The notes: generated from the letters alone by a model not told the origin. DNA of 58,204 nucleotides from Thermoflavimicrobium dichotomicum (GCF_900114055.1 NZ_FORR01000021.1:1-58204); one strand, 5' to 3'. Counted from the first letter of the stretch, positions 14,517-24,118 are shown. Program-made: numbers and translations.

Positions 14517-16517
14517 CTAGTGGAAGCCAAGAAGTTTGCCGCCCTGAAAAATAATAAACGAAATGAGGTAAGCAACGAAAAAAGCATATAAAACGGAAAA
14601 CCAGGTCCATTTGGCTGAAGCGGTCTCTTTTTTGATTACAGCTACTGTTGCTAGACAAGGAGTATATAAAAGAATGAAGGCCATAAAACTATATGCTTGA
14701 AGCGGTGTGAAAAATTGTGGCAAGATGCCTTGTAAAGCCGCTTCATCTTGCACGGCATAAATAATATTCATGGTCGAAACGACTACTTCTTTTGCCAAAA
14801 AACCAGTAATTAAGGAGGCACCTGCTTGCCATGTCCCAAATCCCAGTGGAGTTAGCAGAGAACCAATAAAACCACCGATCAGAGCAAGAAAGCTTTGCTC
14901 CATTTTCACACCAAATCCTCCAGGTCCCATATAACCAAGTAGCCAGATTAAGACGGAACCAGCCAGAATAAACGTTCCTGCTTTTCGTACAAATCCTTTT
15001 CCTTTTTCCCACGTACTCCGTAAAAGTGAACGCCATTGCGGTGTCCGATAAGGAGGAAGTTCCACAACAAAAATTGATTCTTCATGGCGAGCGATCGTAG
15101 TTGAAAAGATTTTGGCCAAAATCAGGGCTACAACAATCCCAAGCACATAAAGAGACAAAATTATAATGGCTTGGTTTTTCTTAAAAAAAGTAGACACAAA
15201 AAGAGCGTATACCGTCAAGCGTGCTGAACAAGACATAAGTGGAGTCAAAATAATAGTAAGTAAACGTTCTTTGGGTTGTTCGATCGTACGTGCTGCCATG
15301 ATTCCAGGTACGTTGCATCCAAAACCGATAATCATGGGAATAAAGGCTTTTCCATTCAACCCCACGTGTTCCATCAGTTTATCCATGACGACAGTGATTC
15401 GAGCCATATATCCTGAATCTTCGATGAAGGAGATCAGTAAAAATAGCATAAAAATTTGGGGAACGAATACAATCACTCCGCCTACGCCAGCAATGATCCC
15501 ATCGACGATTAAGTCTTGCATAAATTTTGAAGCGCCAAGGGCTTGAAGCAGAGAGGTTACTCCTTCAGAAACAGGCCCCTCAATCCACTCTCCCAGTAGA
15601 TCAGACAATGGGGTACCGACCCACTCAAAGGTTAATTTAAAAGTAAAATACATGAGTGCTAAAAAAATGGGTATACCTAAATATTTATTGGCGACGACTT
15701 GGTCGATTCGCTCTGTGATTGTCTTTTCCACCTGTTTGGTTTGGATGACACAGTCTTGAATGATCTGCTCAATCCATTGTCCCCGTCTGAGATGAATATA
15801 TTGTGGGAGCGATTTTGCCTTTGAAGCTAGCTTTGCTTCGGTTTCTTTATATAACGTATCCAACTCTTTCCCATCAATATATTTGGCTAATGTATGACGC
15901 ACAGGAGTGTTCCCTTCAAAAAATTGTATGGCTAGCCAGCGCTTGGGAAGATCCATCTCTGAAGGGAGTAAATCAATCAACTTTTCAATTGCTTCCTCAA
16001 GTATGTCTCCATAATTTACCCGGAAGGGAGTGGTTTTTTTGTTAGCTAGGTCAGGGATCTCATTGATTAGATTTTCACAACCTTCTCCAGTTCGGGCTAC
16101 GATCGGAATCACTGGACAAGCGAGTTTCTTTGCCAATTTCTCATGATTGATTTGTAATCCAAGTGATTCGGCTACATCAACCATATTTAAACAAATGAGT
16201 AGAGGATTCCCATATTCCAATAATTGAAGGGTCAAATAAAGGTTTCGCTTTAATTGTGATGCATCCACTATGTTTAAGATAATAGAAACATCTTCATTTA
16301 GTAGATAGTTGGTAGCAACTCCCTCATCCTTCGAGAGAGGATTTAACGAGTAGATGCCAGGTAGGTCAACTAAAGTACCCAGATTATTTTTGAGTACGCC
16401 CATTTTCTTTTCAACAGTGACCCCTGCCCAGTTGCCAACATATTCGTATGAATCAGTAAGGATATTAAATAGTGAAGTTTTTCCTGTATTCGGATTTCCG
16501 GCAAGTGCGATATTCAT
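14517..16517 (-). CDS. feoB: Ferrous iron transporter FeoB
   Basis: 666 residues. The N-terminal G-domain has G1 GNPNTGKT (7-14), G3 DLPG (51-54) and G4 NMVD. It is followed by the FeoB membrane domain with two Gate repeats and a FeoB_C region, containing GFGCNVPGIMAART and LMSCSARLTVYAL, which hold the conserved Cys of the pore. The protein imports Fe2+ across the cytoplasmic membrane, with nucleotide hydrolysis in the G-domain. It lies 39 bases downstream of feoA, under the same Fur-controlled promoter. Confidence 0.95.
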   Translation of the reverse strand: MNIALAGNPNTGKTSLFNILTDSYEYVGNWAGVTVEKKMGVLKNNLGTLVDLPGIYSLNPLSKDEGVATNYLLNEDVSIILNIVDASQLKRNLYLTLQLLEYGNPLLICLNMVDVAESLGLQINHEKLAKKLACPVIPIVARTGEGCENLINEIPDLANKKTTPFRVNYGDILEEAIEKLIDLLPSEMDLPKRWLAIQFFEGNTPVRHTLAKYIDGKELDTLYKETEAKLASKAKSLPQYIHLRRGQWIEQIIQDCVIQTKQVEKTITERIDQVVANKYLGIPIFLALMYFTFKLTFEWVGTPLSDLLGEWIEGPVSEGVTSLLQALGASKFMQDLIVDGIIAGVGGVIVFVPQIFMLFLLISFIEDSGYMARITVVMDKLMEHVGLNGKAFIPMIIGFGCNVPGIMAARTIEQPKERLLTIILTPLMSCSARLTVYALFVSTFFKKNQAIIILSLYVLGIVVALILAKIFSTTIARHEESIFVVELPPYRTPQWRSLLRSTWEKGKGFVRKAGTFILAGSVLIWLLGYMGPGGFGVKMEQSFLALIGGFIGSLLTPLGFGTWQAGASLITGFLAKEVVVSTMNIIYAVQDEAALQGILPQFFTPLQAYSFMAFILLYTPCLATVAVIKKETASAKWTWFSVLYAFFVAYLISFIIFQGGKLLGFH

Positions 16518-16556
16518 CTAACTTGGCAAATAGAGTTGCCCTTCCTCCTCTCTGTC

Positions 16557-16793
16557 TTAGACAAATGTTACTTCGATTTTTTCAGCATCTTGTCTCCGTA
16601 TCCCAATATGTTGACCATTTACTTCGATCTCGACTGGCCCACCAAAAGGGAACTTGCGAACAATTTTTACCACAGAACCTTCCAGAATATCCAAGTCTAG
16701 TAATCGTCTGTGTGTTTCCATACTCATTTGTTTTATATCTACAATCTTCCCTTTTTGACCAGCTTGTAGATTAGCTAGCAGGTAAGTTTGCAT
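16557..16793 (-). CDS. feoA: FeoA family SH3-like protein
   Basis: 78 residues from ATG 16793, preferred over ATG 16817 because only the former has an SD (AGGATAAC). The sequence has the FeoA SH3-like pattern: LQAGQKGKIVDI, RRLLDLDILEGSVVKIV, FGGPVEIEVNGQHIGIRRQDAEKIEV. FeoA is a small cytosolic partner needed for FeoB function. First gene of feoAB plus the Cys-rich protein. Confidence 0.9.
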   Translation of the reverse strand: MQTYLLANLQAGQKGKIVDIKQMSMETHRRLLDLDILEGSVVKIVRKFPFGGPVEIEVNGQHIGIRRQDAEKIEVTFV

Positions 16794-16821
16794 GTTATCC
16801 TGACACCTTTCAATCATTGAT

Positions 16822-16836
16822 TGATAATAATTATCA
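16822..16836. promoter_or_regulatory. Fur box of the feo operon
   Basis: TGATAAT-A-ATTATCA, a perfect 7-1-7 inverted repeat equal to the B. subtilis Fur consensus. It lies just downstream of the feo -10 element and upstream of the feoA SD, so iron-loaded Fur would block transcription. Confidence 0.9.
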
Positions 16837-16847
16837 TCTTCAGCTAA

Positions 16848-16876
16848 ATTATAGTCCAGTTGTTTATTGTTGTAAA
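16848..16876 (-). promoter_or_regulatory. Sigma-A promoter of the feo operon
   Basis: Minus-strand -35 TTTACA (16871-16876), 17-bp spacer, -10 TATAAT (16848-16853). The expected start point is around 16841, leaving the Fur box in the early transcribed region. Confidence 0.85.
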
Positions 16877-16972
16877 TAACATATTCTATAAAATTATAGA
16901 ATTATATACAAATGAACTTTGAATATTAGCAATTTTTAAACTACCATTTGGCATGATTCGTTTCCATCTGGC

Positions 16973-17032
16973 CAGCTCTTTCTCGGCTTCATTCCACTTT
17001 GCCAGAAAATGATTGAATATAAAACGGCTACA
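16973..17032 (-). pseudogene. Short TnpB N-terminal fragment
   Basis: A minus-strand frame reads CSRFIFNHFLAKWNEAEKEL, which closely resembles the N-terminal CRFVFNHFLALWNEAY motif of IS605 TnpB proteins. Nothing recognisable of the rest of TnpB follows, and the surrounding 17033-17110 has IS-end-like GC-rich bases. A relic between feoA and the epimerase gene. Confidence 0.5.
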
Positions 17033-17113
17033 GAGCATTAAAATGGTCGGATTTGCGAGGCGGTATCGAACCGCCCCTCGTCCGACGCTTGCTCTCATCC
17101 CCATAGCTAAAGC

Positions 17114-18022
17114 TTAGGGATTTTCTCGCTCGCAACGATATAAATCCTTTACAGCATCAAGTATCGTAGGATAATAAAATTGAAACCCATGATCCAGCAA
17201 CTTTTTCGGTATTACCCGTTGCCCTTCAAGAAGCAGGACAGACAGTTCCCCGAATATGAGTTTCATCAAGGCAGCTGGTACAGGAAACCAATGTGGACGT
17301 TTCAGAATTTGTGCCACCGTACGGCCAAATTGGTCATTAGTGACTGGATTTGGTGCCGTTGCATTAACGGGCCCTTCAATATTCTCATTATTTATGCAAA
17401 ACTCAATTAATCGAACCATGTCTTCAATATGTATCCATGAGAGCCATTGACGTCCACTTCCGACCCTTCCTCCCACTCCCCATTTATAGGGGAGGATCAT
17501 TTTGGGATATGCCCCACCCCGATTGCCCAGTACCACTCCAATACGAAGTTTCACAGTACGGTCAATCGGAATCTGGTCAACCGCCTCTTCCCATTTTTCC
17601 ACTACACTAGCCAGAAAATCAGTGATGCAGGCAGGACTATTCTCATCAAAGGTTTCTGTTTCCGAAATTCCGTAGATCGATATACCCGAAGCATTGACCA
17701 ATACCTTCGGTTTTTGTCCAAGTTGACTTACTACGTGTTTTAACCTTTCAGCTACTGTCAACCGAGAACCGAGAATTCGTTCTTTCGCCGTTTTCGTCCA
17801 GCGCTGGTCAATCGATTCCCCGGCGAGATTTACAATGGCATCTACGTTTTCTAGTAATGTAGGTTGACTTTCTAACTTTTCCCAAGTAATAAATGGAACC
17901 GCTGGTTGCTGAGTGGAATTGGATGTACGGGAAATACCAACAACTTCATATCCTTTTTCTAAAAAGAATTGGGTCAATTCTTTGCCAATAAAACCGGTAG
18001 CGCCCGTAACCGCTATTTTCAT
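17114..18022 (-). CDS. TIGR01777 family NAD(P)-dependent epimerase-like protein (YfhF-like)
   Basis: 302 residues; SD GGGAGG upstream. The start MKIAVTGATGFIGKEL gives the extended-SDR nucleotide motif. Family features include IVNLAGESIDQRWTKTAKERILGSR, GISIYG, RIGVVLG with GGA, and WLSWIHIEDMVRLI. The C-terminal DUF1731-like end has P-fP--lLKl-fGE-s-llLeGQRV-PkkLL-hGF-F-YP, here PVPAALMKLIFGELS and QRVIPKKLLDHGF. Function of the family is unsettled; a link to envelope or division processes has been proposed. The catalytic Tyr region is atypical for SDRs. Confidence 0.88.
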   Translation of the reverse strand: MKIAVTGATGFIGKELTQFFLEKGYEVVGISRTSNSTQQPAVPFITWEKLESQPTLLENVDAIVNLAGESIDQRWTKTAKERILGSRLTVAERLKHVVSQLGQKPKVLVNASGISIYGISETETFDENSPACITDFLASVVEKWEEAVDQIPIDRTVKLRIGVVLGNRGGAYPKMILPYKWGVGGRVGSGRQWLSWIHIEDMVRLIEFCINNENIEGPVNATAPNPVTNDQFGRTVAQILKRPHWFPVPAALMKLIFGELSVLLLEGQRVIPKKLLDHGFQFYYPTILDAVKDLYRCERENP

Positions 18023-18159
18023 GTTCCTTTTCCTCCCTATTTTTTATGATTTAACTTTTCTGTTCAATCATATCAAAATCAATCAATCAGTAGATAAAGA
18101 CCACTATGAAAAGTTAAAATAGAAGAAGATACATTTGATTTAGAAAAGGAGAAACTTTG

Positions 18160-19950
18160 ATGACATCAAAATATGCTCAAACATGGGATTTGGATGTGTT
18201 CTTCTCTGGAGGAAGTGAATCCTCTGCTTTAAAAGAAGAACTGTCCTATTTAAAGAGACATTTACCACTCATGAAAGAAAAAATTTTAACCATCAATACC
18301 AAAACGGAATTTCCAGCACAAGAAGAATGGGTTCAGGCCATTGATGAATTGCAGAACCTCACGAAACGCTTCCATGAGCTAAACTCATTTATTTCTTGTT
18401 TGGAAGCACAAAATACAAAAGATGAACAGGCAAAAATTCTAAGAAACCAAGCGAATCAGTTATATGCCGTTTATGAATCTGTCATGACAGCTTTGGAAAG
18501 TAAGCTGGCACAGATGACAGATCCATACTGGCAACAACTGATCAACAATTCGAAGATTCAGTCAGTTTCCTTTGCTCTCATGGAAAAACGGAACCAGGCT
18601 TTTGAGAAACTACCTCCAGAACAGGAAGAATTGGTTAGTGATTTAAGTGTCGATGGTTACCATGCTTGGGAACAAATGTATTATACCATTGTCGGTCGCA
18701 TGCAAATCCCCTATGAAGAAAACGGAAAAACAGTTTACTTGTCTGTTGGCCAAGCAGTGAATAAATTGGCTCATCCAGATCGAAAAGTACGCCAGCAAGT
18801 ATTTGAGAAATGGGAAGAAGCGTGGGAAAACCATGCACATCTTTTTGCTGAAACCATTAATCATTTATCAGGTTATCGCCTTCAGCTATATAAACATCGC
18901 CATTGGGATCATATCCTGAAAGAACCTTTGGCCAAAAACCGCATGCAAGAAAAAACACTCAATGCGATGTGGGAAGCAGTTGAAAACGGGAAATCGCGGT
19001 TAAAAGAATATCTGGAACAGAAAGCAAAAATACTCCATGTAGAGAAATTGAGTTGGTATGATCTTCAGGCTTCCTTACCAGGAAAAACAAAAACATATAC
19101 ATATGATGAAGCAGCCGATTTTATCATCGAACAGTTTGGTCAATTCAGTGAAGATCTAGCCGCTTTTACCCAACATGCCATAAAAAATCGATGGATTGAG
19201 GCAGAAGATCGTCCAGGGAAAAATCCTGGTGGCTTTTGCACCGGATTTCCTCAAAGCAAACAATCTCGCATTTTCATGACCTTTTCTGGAACTACGTCCA
19301 ATCTATTTACCCTTGCTCATGAGCTGGGACACGCATACCACTCGTATGTGATGAAAGATTTACCAGTCCTTGTCCAAGACTATGCGATGAACGTAGCTGA
19401 AACCGCCTCTACCTTTGCCGAACTCATTGTCGTGGATGCTGCCATCAAACGTGCTAACACCAAAGAGGAAAAACTGATTTTGCTGGATGAAAAACTGAAA
19501 TCGACAGTTGCTTTCTTCATGGATATTCATAGTCGCTTTTTATTTGAAAAACGCTTCTATGAAGAAAGAAAACAAGGAGCATTAAGCAGTTCAAGACTAT
19601 GCGAATTGATGACCGAAGCTCAGAAAGAGGGTTTTGCAAATGCTCTAGCAGAATATCATCCACATTTCTGGGCTTCGAAATTGCATTTCTATGGTACAGA
19701 TGTGCCGTTTTACAATTTTCCCTATACGTTTGGCTATCTATTTAGTGCAGGTATTTACGCACGATCACAAGAAGAAGGGCCTTCGTTTGCAGAAAAATAT
19801 GTTCACTTGCTACGCGATACAGGTAGAATGACCGTCGAAGAGCTGGCTTCTCGTCATTTAGGTGTAGACTTGACCAAACCGGACTTTTGGCAAGAGGCAG
19901 TAAACTTGGCATTAAAAGATGTGGAAGAGTTTTTAAAGCTTGTTAAATAA
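18160..19950 (+). CDS. pepF: Oligoendopeptidase F-type M3B metallopeptidase
   Basis: 596 residues; ATG 18160 has AAAGGAGA at 7 bases. The zinc-site motif HELGHAYHS (His387, Glu388, His391) is followed by the downstream glutamate helix NVAETASTFAELIV. The C-terminal end has YNFPYTFGYLFSAGIYA and DTGRMTVEELASRHLGVDL, typical of the PepF/M3 clade. The enzyme is a cytoplasmic zinc peptidase trimming oligopeptides. Monocistronic, ending at the terminator at 20031. Confidence 0.92.
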   Translation: MTSKYAQTWDLDVFFSGGSESSALKEELSYLKRHLPLMKEKILTINTKTEFPAQEEWVQAIDELQNLTKRFHELNSFISCLEAQNTKDEQAKILRNQANQLYAVYESVMTALESKLAQMTDPYWQQLINNSKIQSVSFALMEKRNQAFEKLPPEQEELVSDLSVDGYHAWEQMYYTIVGRMQIPYEENGKTVYLSVGQAVNKLAHPDRKVRQQVFEKWEEAWENHAHLFAETINHLSGYRLQLYKHRHWDHILKEPLAKNRMQEKTLNAMWEAVENGKSRLKEYLEQKAKILHVEKLSWYDLQASLPGKTKTYTYDEAADFIIEQFGQFSEDLAAFTQHAIKNRWIEAEDRPGKNPGGFCTGFPQSKQSRIFMTFSGTTSNLFTLAHELGHAYHSYVMKDLPVLVQDYAMNVAETASTFAELIVVDAAIKRANTKEEKLILLDEKLKSTVAFFMDIHSRFLFEKRFYEERKQGALSSSRLCELMTEAQKEGFANALAEYHPHFWASKLHFYGTDVPFYNFPYTFGYLFSAGIYARSQEEGPSFAEKYVHLLRDTGRMTVEELASRHLGVDLTKPDFWQEAVNLALKDVEEFLKLVK

Positions 19951-20030
19951 CAATTATCCTTGACTATATCTTTGTTCAAAATAGCTCTGTTTTTTGTTCC
20001 ACTAGTGACTTCAAACAATCCCACCCATGT

Positions 20031-20061
20031 AAAAAGCTGGCCAGAATAAGGTCAGCTTTTT
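20031..20061. terminator. Terminator between convergent pepF and thioesterase genes
   Basis: AAAAAGCTGGCC / GGTCAGCTTTTT with one G-T pair and a 7-base loop; T tracts on both strands. Confidence 0.8.
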
Positions 20062-20069
20062 AAATGAAA

Positions 20070-20447
20070 TTATTTGTTCCTATACATATATATACCATTT
20101 GCTTTTGCGACTAATGTATTTTGATCATTATAGATCAGGCACTCCGCATGGATCAATCTCTTACCTTTTTTAAATACGCGAGCATCAGCCAGCAAAAATT
20201 CTCCTTTGGCAGGACTTAAAAAAGATACTTTCAGGTCTACTGTCACTGCTGTTTGAACACCACTGGGATCTGCTTCTGGAACATTGCACATGGCAACATC
20301 GGCAAGGGAAGATATAATCCCACCATGAACAACGCCTAAACTGTTCAAATACAAAGGTTTTAAAGGCAAATAAATTTTAATTTGATTGTCACTTATTCTT
20401 TCATACTGTAAACCCAGGAATTCATCAAATGGTTGTTTGATAAACAT
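20070..20447 (-). CDS. PaaI-type hotdog thioesterase
   Basis: 125 residues. The hotdog catalytic segment is SLGVVHGGIISSLADVAM (HGG plus Asp), followed by TVDLKVSFLSPAKGEF and ARVFKKGKRLIHAECLIY. Length and motifs fit the PaaI/YdiI subgroup that hydrolyses acyl-CoA thioesters. It ends just before the terminator at 20031 and lies downstream of the sulfur operon; a 66-bp gap makes it either the last gene of that operon or separate. SD AGTAGGG. Substrate unknown. Confidence 0.85.
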   Translation of the reverse strand: MFIKQPFDEFLGLQYERISDNQIKIYLPLKPLYLNSLGVVHGGIISSLADVAMCNVPEADPSGVQTAVTVDLKVSFLSPAKGEFLLADARVFKKGKRLIHAECLIYNDQNTLVAKANGIYMYRNK

Positions 20448-20513
20448 AGTGTTCCCTACTTTCGCCCTATTTTCATATCTTATTATATATTAAATTTTTA
20501 TAGTATAAGTAGG

Positions 20514-21710
20514 TTATATTGATGATGAATTCCTATCGGCCTGATCGGCAGCTCTCCACTGATCCAATGCATTTTTCGCCAATGTTGCAAAAAACTGCGC
20601 ACTGACCGTTAGTGCCCTTTCATCTACATCGAATGCTGGATGATGCCATTCGTGAGGACCGGAAACACCCATAAACACAAAGGAACCTGGGATTTCCCGT
20701 TGATAATAGGCGAAATCTTCTCCGGCGGGAGAGGGTACAGGCGTAACTACATTTAAACCTAGTTGAACGGCCGTTTTAATAGTCAGTTCAGTCAGTACCT
20801 CATCGTTTTGAACGGAAGGTGGCCCCGGGTACCAGTGCAAAGTCGCCTTGGCTCCGTAAGCATCTGCGACTCCTTCAACAATACGGGAAATGTGACCGGG
20901 GATTTGGAACCGCACGTCTTCTTGAAAGGTGCGAACCGTTCCTTCAAGGATTGCTTTATCCGGAATCACGTTCCATGTGCTCCCACTTTGAATCCGGGTT
21001 ACACTGATTACAGCGTTATTCAAGGAACTGATATTTCTGCTTACAATTGTTTGCAGCGCTGTGACTATGTGTGATGCCGTTACAATCGGATCAATGCCGG
21101 CATCCGGTACGGCCGCATGCGTTCCGAGACCTTCCACTTCAATTTGAAACCCGTCGACCCCTGCCATTAATACTCCTGATTTGATTCCTACCGTTCCTAC
21201 AGCCAAATCCGGTTTATTGTGCATTCCAAAAATGGCTTGAACTCCTTCCAGCGCACCGCTTTCCAAAATCCGTTTCGCCCCTGCTCCTTTTTCTTCCGCT
21301 GGCTGGAAAACAAGACGCACGGCTCCTTTTAATTCCTTTTCTTTATGTTTTAACAAATAAGCAGCTCCAAGAATGGACGCAGTATGAAAATCATGTCCGC
21401 AGGCATGCATTTTGCCGGGGATTCGGGAAGCGAATGCAAGTCCCGTTTCTTCGTGGATCGGCAAAGCGTCAATATCCGCCCGCAACGCAATCGTCGGTCC
21501 TTCCTCTTTCCCTTTCACTTCCGCAATAACTCCGGTTTTCAAAGGAATATCGTAGATAATCTCGATTCCTGCTTCTTCCAACCATCCACGAATAAACCGC
21601 GTCGTTTCAAATTCTTCATTTGATAATTCTGGATTTTGGTGAAGATGACGGCGAATTGCAATTAACTCTGCTTCTAAATCCACTATATTTTCAACCATCC
21701 CGTTTCCCAT
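20514..21710 (-). CDS. sndA: M20D amidohydrolase, likely N-acetyl-S-alkyl-cysteine deacetylase
   Basis: 398 residues from ATG 21710 (SD AAAGGAGG), chosen over ATG 21743. M20 signatures: LHQNPELSNEE, IALRADIDALPI, GKMHACGHDFHTA with the metal-bridging Cys and His, FQPAEEKGAGA, and the dimerisation domain around GLGTHAAVPD. It is at the end of a cluster equivalent to the B. subtilis ytmI-ytnM operon, in which YtnL (SndA) removes the acetyl group from N-acetylated S-alkyl-cysteine derivatives. The family alone would also allow other aminoacylases (hippurate or N-acetyl-amino-acid hydrolases); the context decides. Confidence 0.82.
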   Translation of the reverse strand: MGNGMVENIVDLEAELIAIRRHLHQNPELSNEEFETTRFIRGWLEEAGIEIIYDIPLKTGVIAEVKGKEEGPTIALRADIDALPIHEETGLAFASRIPGKMHACGHDFHTASILGAAYLLKHKEKELKGAVRLVFQPAEEKGAGAKRILESGALEGVQAIFGMHNKPDLAVGTVGIKSGVLMAGVDGFQIEVEGLGTHAAVPDAGIDPIVTASHIVTALQTIVSRNISSLNNAVISVTRIQSGSTWNVIPDKAILEGTVRTFQEDVRFQIPGHISRIVEGVADAYGAKATLHWYPGPPSVQNDEVLTELTIKTAVQLGLNVVTPVPSPAGEDFAYYQREIPGSFVFMGVSGPHEWHHPAFDVDERALTVSAQFFATLAKNALDQWRAADQADRNSSSI

Positions 21711-21771
21711 TCGCTCTCCTCCTTTCGCTCGCTCTTCATCCACCTTTAAGTTAAACGATTTTTATACCCTG

Positions 21772-22791
21772 TTATCTCTTTGTGTGAACTTCCGTAAACG
21801 CTTCTTTGAGAAGTTCAATAGAACGAATCCGTTTTGAAAAATCCTGAATTGCCGACGTGACAATAAATTCCTCCACGCCATATCTTTTCTGTGCTTCCAA
21901 CAGTTTTTGACGTACAGTTTCTTTTGATCCACAAATGATATTGGCTTTTTTGATTTCAATCGTGTAATTCTCTTCAGATTGCCTTCCGTATTCTTCTGCA
22001 TGTTCCACACTGCCAACGGTTAACGTATTGCCACTTTCCAGGTGAATTTTGACGAGCTTCTGTTCTCCTGCCAATTCTTTGGCTTCCTGATCCGTATCCG
22101 CCACGATAACGGAAAGCGCAAGAATCGCTTGTGGTTGTGCACCTTTGTCTGTATTAAAATGGTTCCGGTATGTGACAAAAGATTCATCAGCAACGGATTC
22201 ATCGCTGTTAATAAATTGAGCAAACACATAAGGAAGTCCAAGCTTTGCAGCCAATTCCGCACTGGAAACACTCGTTCCGAGCAGATAGATTTCGGCCGGT
22301 TGCTGAGGAATGGGGGTGGCGCGCAAACCAGCAAGCGGATGATTTTCATCCAAGCGATCTTGTATAAATTGTTCCAATTCGATGATTTTATCTGATAGCG
22401 ATTGCGACCCGTGGACAGCCCTTTGTTGCAAAGCTTTAGTCGAACGGGGAAGTCCTCCTGGCGCTCTTCCGATGCCCAGATCGACCCGTCCCGGAGCCAG
22501 AGAGGCCAGGACATTAAAATTTTCCGCTACTTTATACGGACTGTAATGCTGCAGCATAACGCCACCCGATCCAATTCGGATGCGTCTGGTTTTTGCTAGT
22601 AAATACGCAATTAACACTTCCGGGGAAGATCCAGCCAGTTGATCGGAGTCGTGATGTTCAGACACCCAGAAACGATGGTAGCCCAGCTCTTCCGCTTTTT
22701 GAGCAAGTTCGACGGTATGTTGGAAAGCTTTCGTTGCTGTTTCTCCTTCAAATATCGGGCTCTGATCCAAGATACTCAACTTGATTCCCAT
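21772..22791 (-). CDS. cmoO: LLM-class flavin-dependent monooxygenase (YtmO/CmoO-like)
   Basis: 339 residues, beginning MGIKLSILDQSPIFEGE. Bacterial-luciferase-fold features: RFWVSEHHDSDQLAGSSPE, IRIGSGGVMLQHYSPYKVAE, PGRVDLGIGRAPGG and YLLGTSVSSAELAAKLGLPY. In B. subtilis the homologue is part of the S-alkyl-cysteine/cystine operon. Its start codon lies 8 bases beyond the right end of the IS607-type element, so the insertion has replaced its native upstream region and the SD-like AGCAGGG is partly made of element sequence. Confidence 0.85.
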   Translation of the reverse strand: MGIKLSILDQSPIFEGETATKAFQHTVELAQKAEELGYHRFWVSEHHDSDQLAGSSPEVLIAYLLAKTRRIRIGSGGVMLQHYSPYKVAENFNVLASLAPGRVDLGIGRAPGGLPRSTKALQQRAVHGSQSLSDKIIELEQFIQDRLDENHPLAGLRATPIPQQPAEIYLLGTSVSSAELAAKLGLPYVFAQFINSDESVADESFVTYRNHFNTDKGAQPQAILALSVIVADTDQEAKELAGEQKLVKIHLESGNTLTVGSVEHAEEYGRQSEENYTIEIKKANIICGSKETVRQKLLEAQKRYGVEEFIVTSAIQDFSKRIRSIELLKEAFTEVHTKR

Positions 22792-22798
22792 CGTCTTT

Positions 22799-22957
22799 CC
22801 CTGCTACTAAAAACATAGAAAAATATCCCTATGTCTAGAGTTTTCCTGCTTCAACGTGTCCGATTTCGTACTTCCAAGGAAGATACTACTTTCGTTTGCT
22901 GTAACACTCCACAGGCGTAAATTCCCGACTAGCCATCGGTACATATATGTAGGTTAG
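22799..22957 (-). ncRNA. Putative omega-RNA scaffold / right end of the IS607-type element
   Basis: The 159 bases after the tnpB stop, on the same strand, contain several short inverted pairs and the border hairpin ACATAG/CTATGT followed by AGTAGCAGG. Their first-class evidence is conservation: 149 bases recur at 6627-6775 without tnpB. TnpB families use an RNA from exactly this place as guide scaffold, with the guide taken from beyond the border. Here the guide would be the start of cmoO. Confidence 0.6.
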
Positions 22958-24118
22958 TTAGGTTAACACTACATATTCTTTCGCTTGCATAAGGTTCATG
23001 GCTGCATTTAAGTCTCGATCCAAGGTATGACCACAAGATTCACACTGAAATATTCGCTCAGACAGAGAAAGCTTCTCCTTCTTGTGACCACAACTGGAAC
23101 AAAGTTTACTAGATGGATAGAATGGGTTTACCTCTCTTAATTCAATTCCTAATTTGGTGCACATATTCAGCAGCTTCATCTTTAAGTCATAGAAACCTTG
23201 ATCAGCGATTGATTTACTTAAATGCCTGTTCTTCATCATGCCTTGAACATTTAACTTTTCGATGGTGATATAAGATGGCTTGGCTTTCGCAATCATACTC
23301 ACCACAAAGGCACGATAGGCTTCTCTCATACGTGCAAGCCTGGCATGAAGCTTTTGTACTCTGAGGATATTTTTGCGTATGTTACTTCCGCTTTTAGTAG
23401 CAGTTGTTTCACCTCTCTTTTTTCTAAATTCGTATTTTCGAGATAACGCACGTTGTTCACGCTTTAGACGTTTCTCTGTACGTTTGATTGCAGAAGATCT
23501 GTTTATGTTTTTAAATACTTGACCATTGCTTAAGACTGCAAAATGCTTGATTCCAAGATCCATCCCGATGCCTTCAACGTAGGAGTGTTTTTCCTTTGAT
23601 TCAGAGGTAGAAACCTCTACCAACACAGAAATATAGAAACGATCTGCCTGTTGAGTCAGTGTGCAGCTTTTCACCTTTCCTGTGGTGGGGATGTAACCTT
23701 TTTCTTTTAACCGCACCCATCCAAGCGTAGGTATTTTGATTCGATGCCGTTCTACAATCAAGTCGCCTTTATTATTTTTAGGGAAATAAACCTTTACATC
23801 CTGGTTCTTTTTCTTCTTGAAACGAGGTCTCCTGGATTGTCCCTTGAAGAAACGTTTAAAGGCGGTTTCTGCATTCATGATCGCTTTTTTCCTTGCTTTA
23901 CTCCCGCAGATTTTAATCCATGGATATTGCTTGGATAGTTCATGATTAACGTATTTGTCAAAATCATAACCCGATATGAATGTTTCGCCCTGCTCATATC
24001 GTGCAAAGTTGTATCCAAGATACTGATTGTAGAGAAAACGGCATATACCCATGCTTTGAACGATTTTTGTAATCTGTTCTGGAGTAGGGTTCAGTTCAGT
24101 CTTGTATGCTTTTAACAT
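22958..24118 (-). CDS. tnpB: TnpB (IS607-associated RNA-guided nuclease), apparently intact
   Basis: 386 residues. It begins MLKAYKTELNPTPEQ with the N-terminal ICRFLYNQYLGY helix motif. RuvC-I Asp is in GIGMDLGIKHFAV, RuvC-II Glu in YITIEKLNVQGMM. The zinc ribbon CSSCGHKK ... CESCGH is followed by RuvC-III Asp in TLDRDLNAAMNLM. All three acidic catalytic residues and the four cysteines are present, so it is not an obvious dead TldR-type repressor. It overlaps the end of tnpA. No SD stands out because translation is probably coupled to tnpA. Confidence 0.92.
   Translation of the reverse strand: MLKAYKTELNPTPEQITKIVQSMGICRFLYNQYLGYNFARYEQGETFISGYDFDKYVNHELSKQYPWIKICGSKARKKAIMNAETAFKRFFKGQSRRPRFKKKKNQDVKVYFPKNNKGDLIVERHRIKIPTLGWVRLKEKGYIPTTGKVKSCTLTQQADRFYISVLVEVSTSESKEKHSYVEGIGMDLGIKHFAVLSNGQVFKNINRSSAIKRTEKRLKREQRALSRKYEFRKKRGETTATKSGSNIRKNILRVQKLHARLARMREAYRAFVVSMIAKAKPSYITIEKLNVQGMMKNRHLSKSIADQGFYDLKMKLLNMCTKLGIELREVNPFYPSSKLCSSCGHKKEKLSLSERIFQCESCGHTLDRDLNAAMNLMQAKEYVVLT

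Noticed and set aside
22958-24118. Nuclease-dead TnpB regulator (TldR)
   Set aside because: All three RuvC acidic residues are present in their motifs, and it sits beside a transposase, so it is a regular TnpB.
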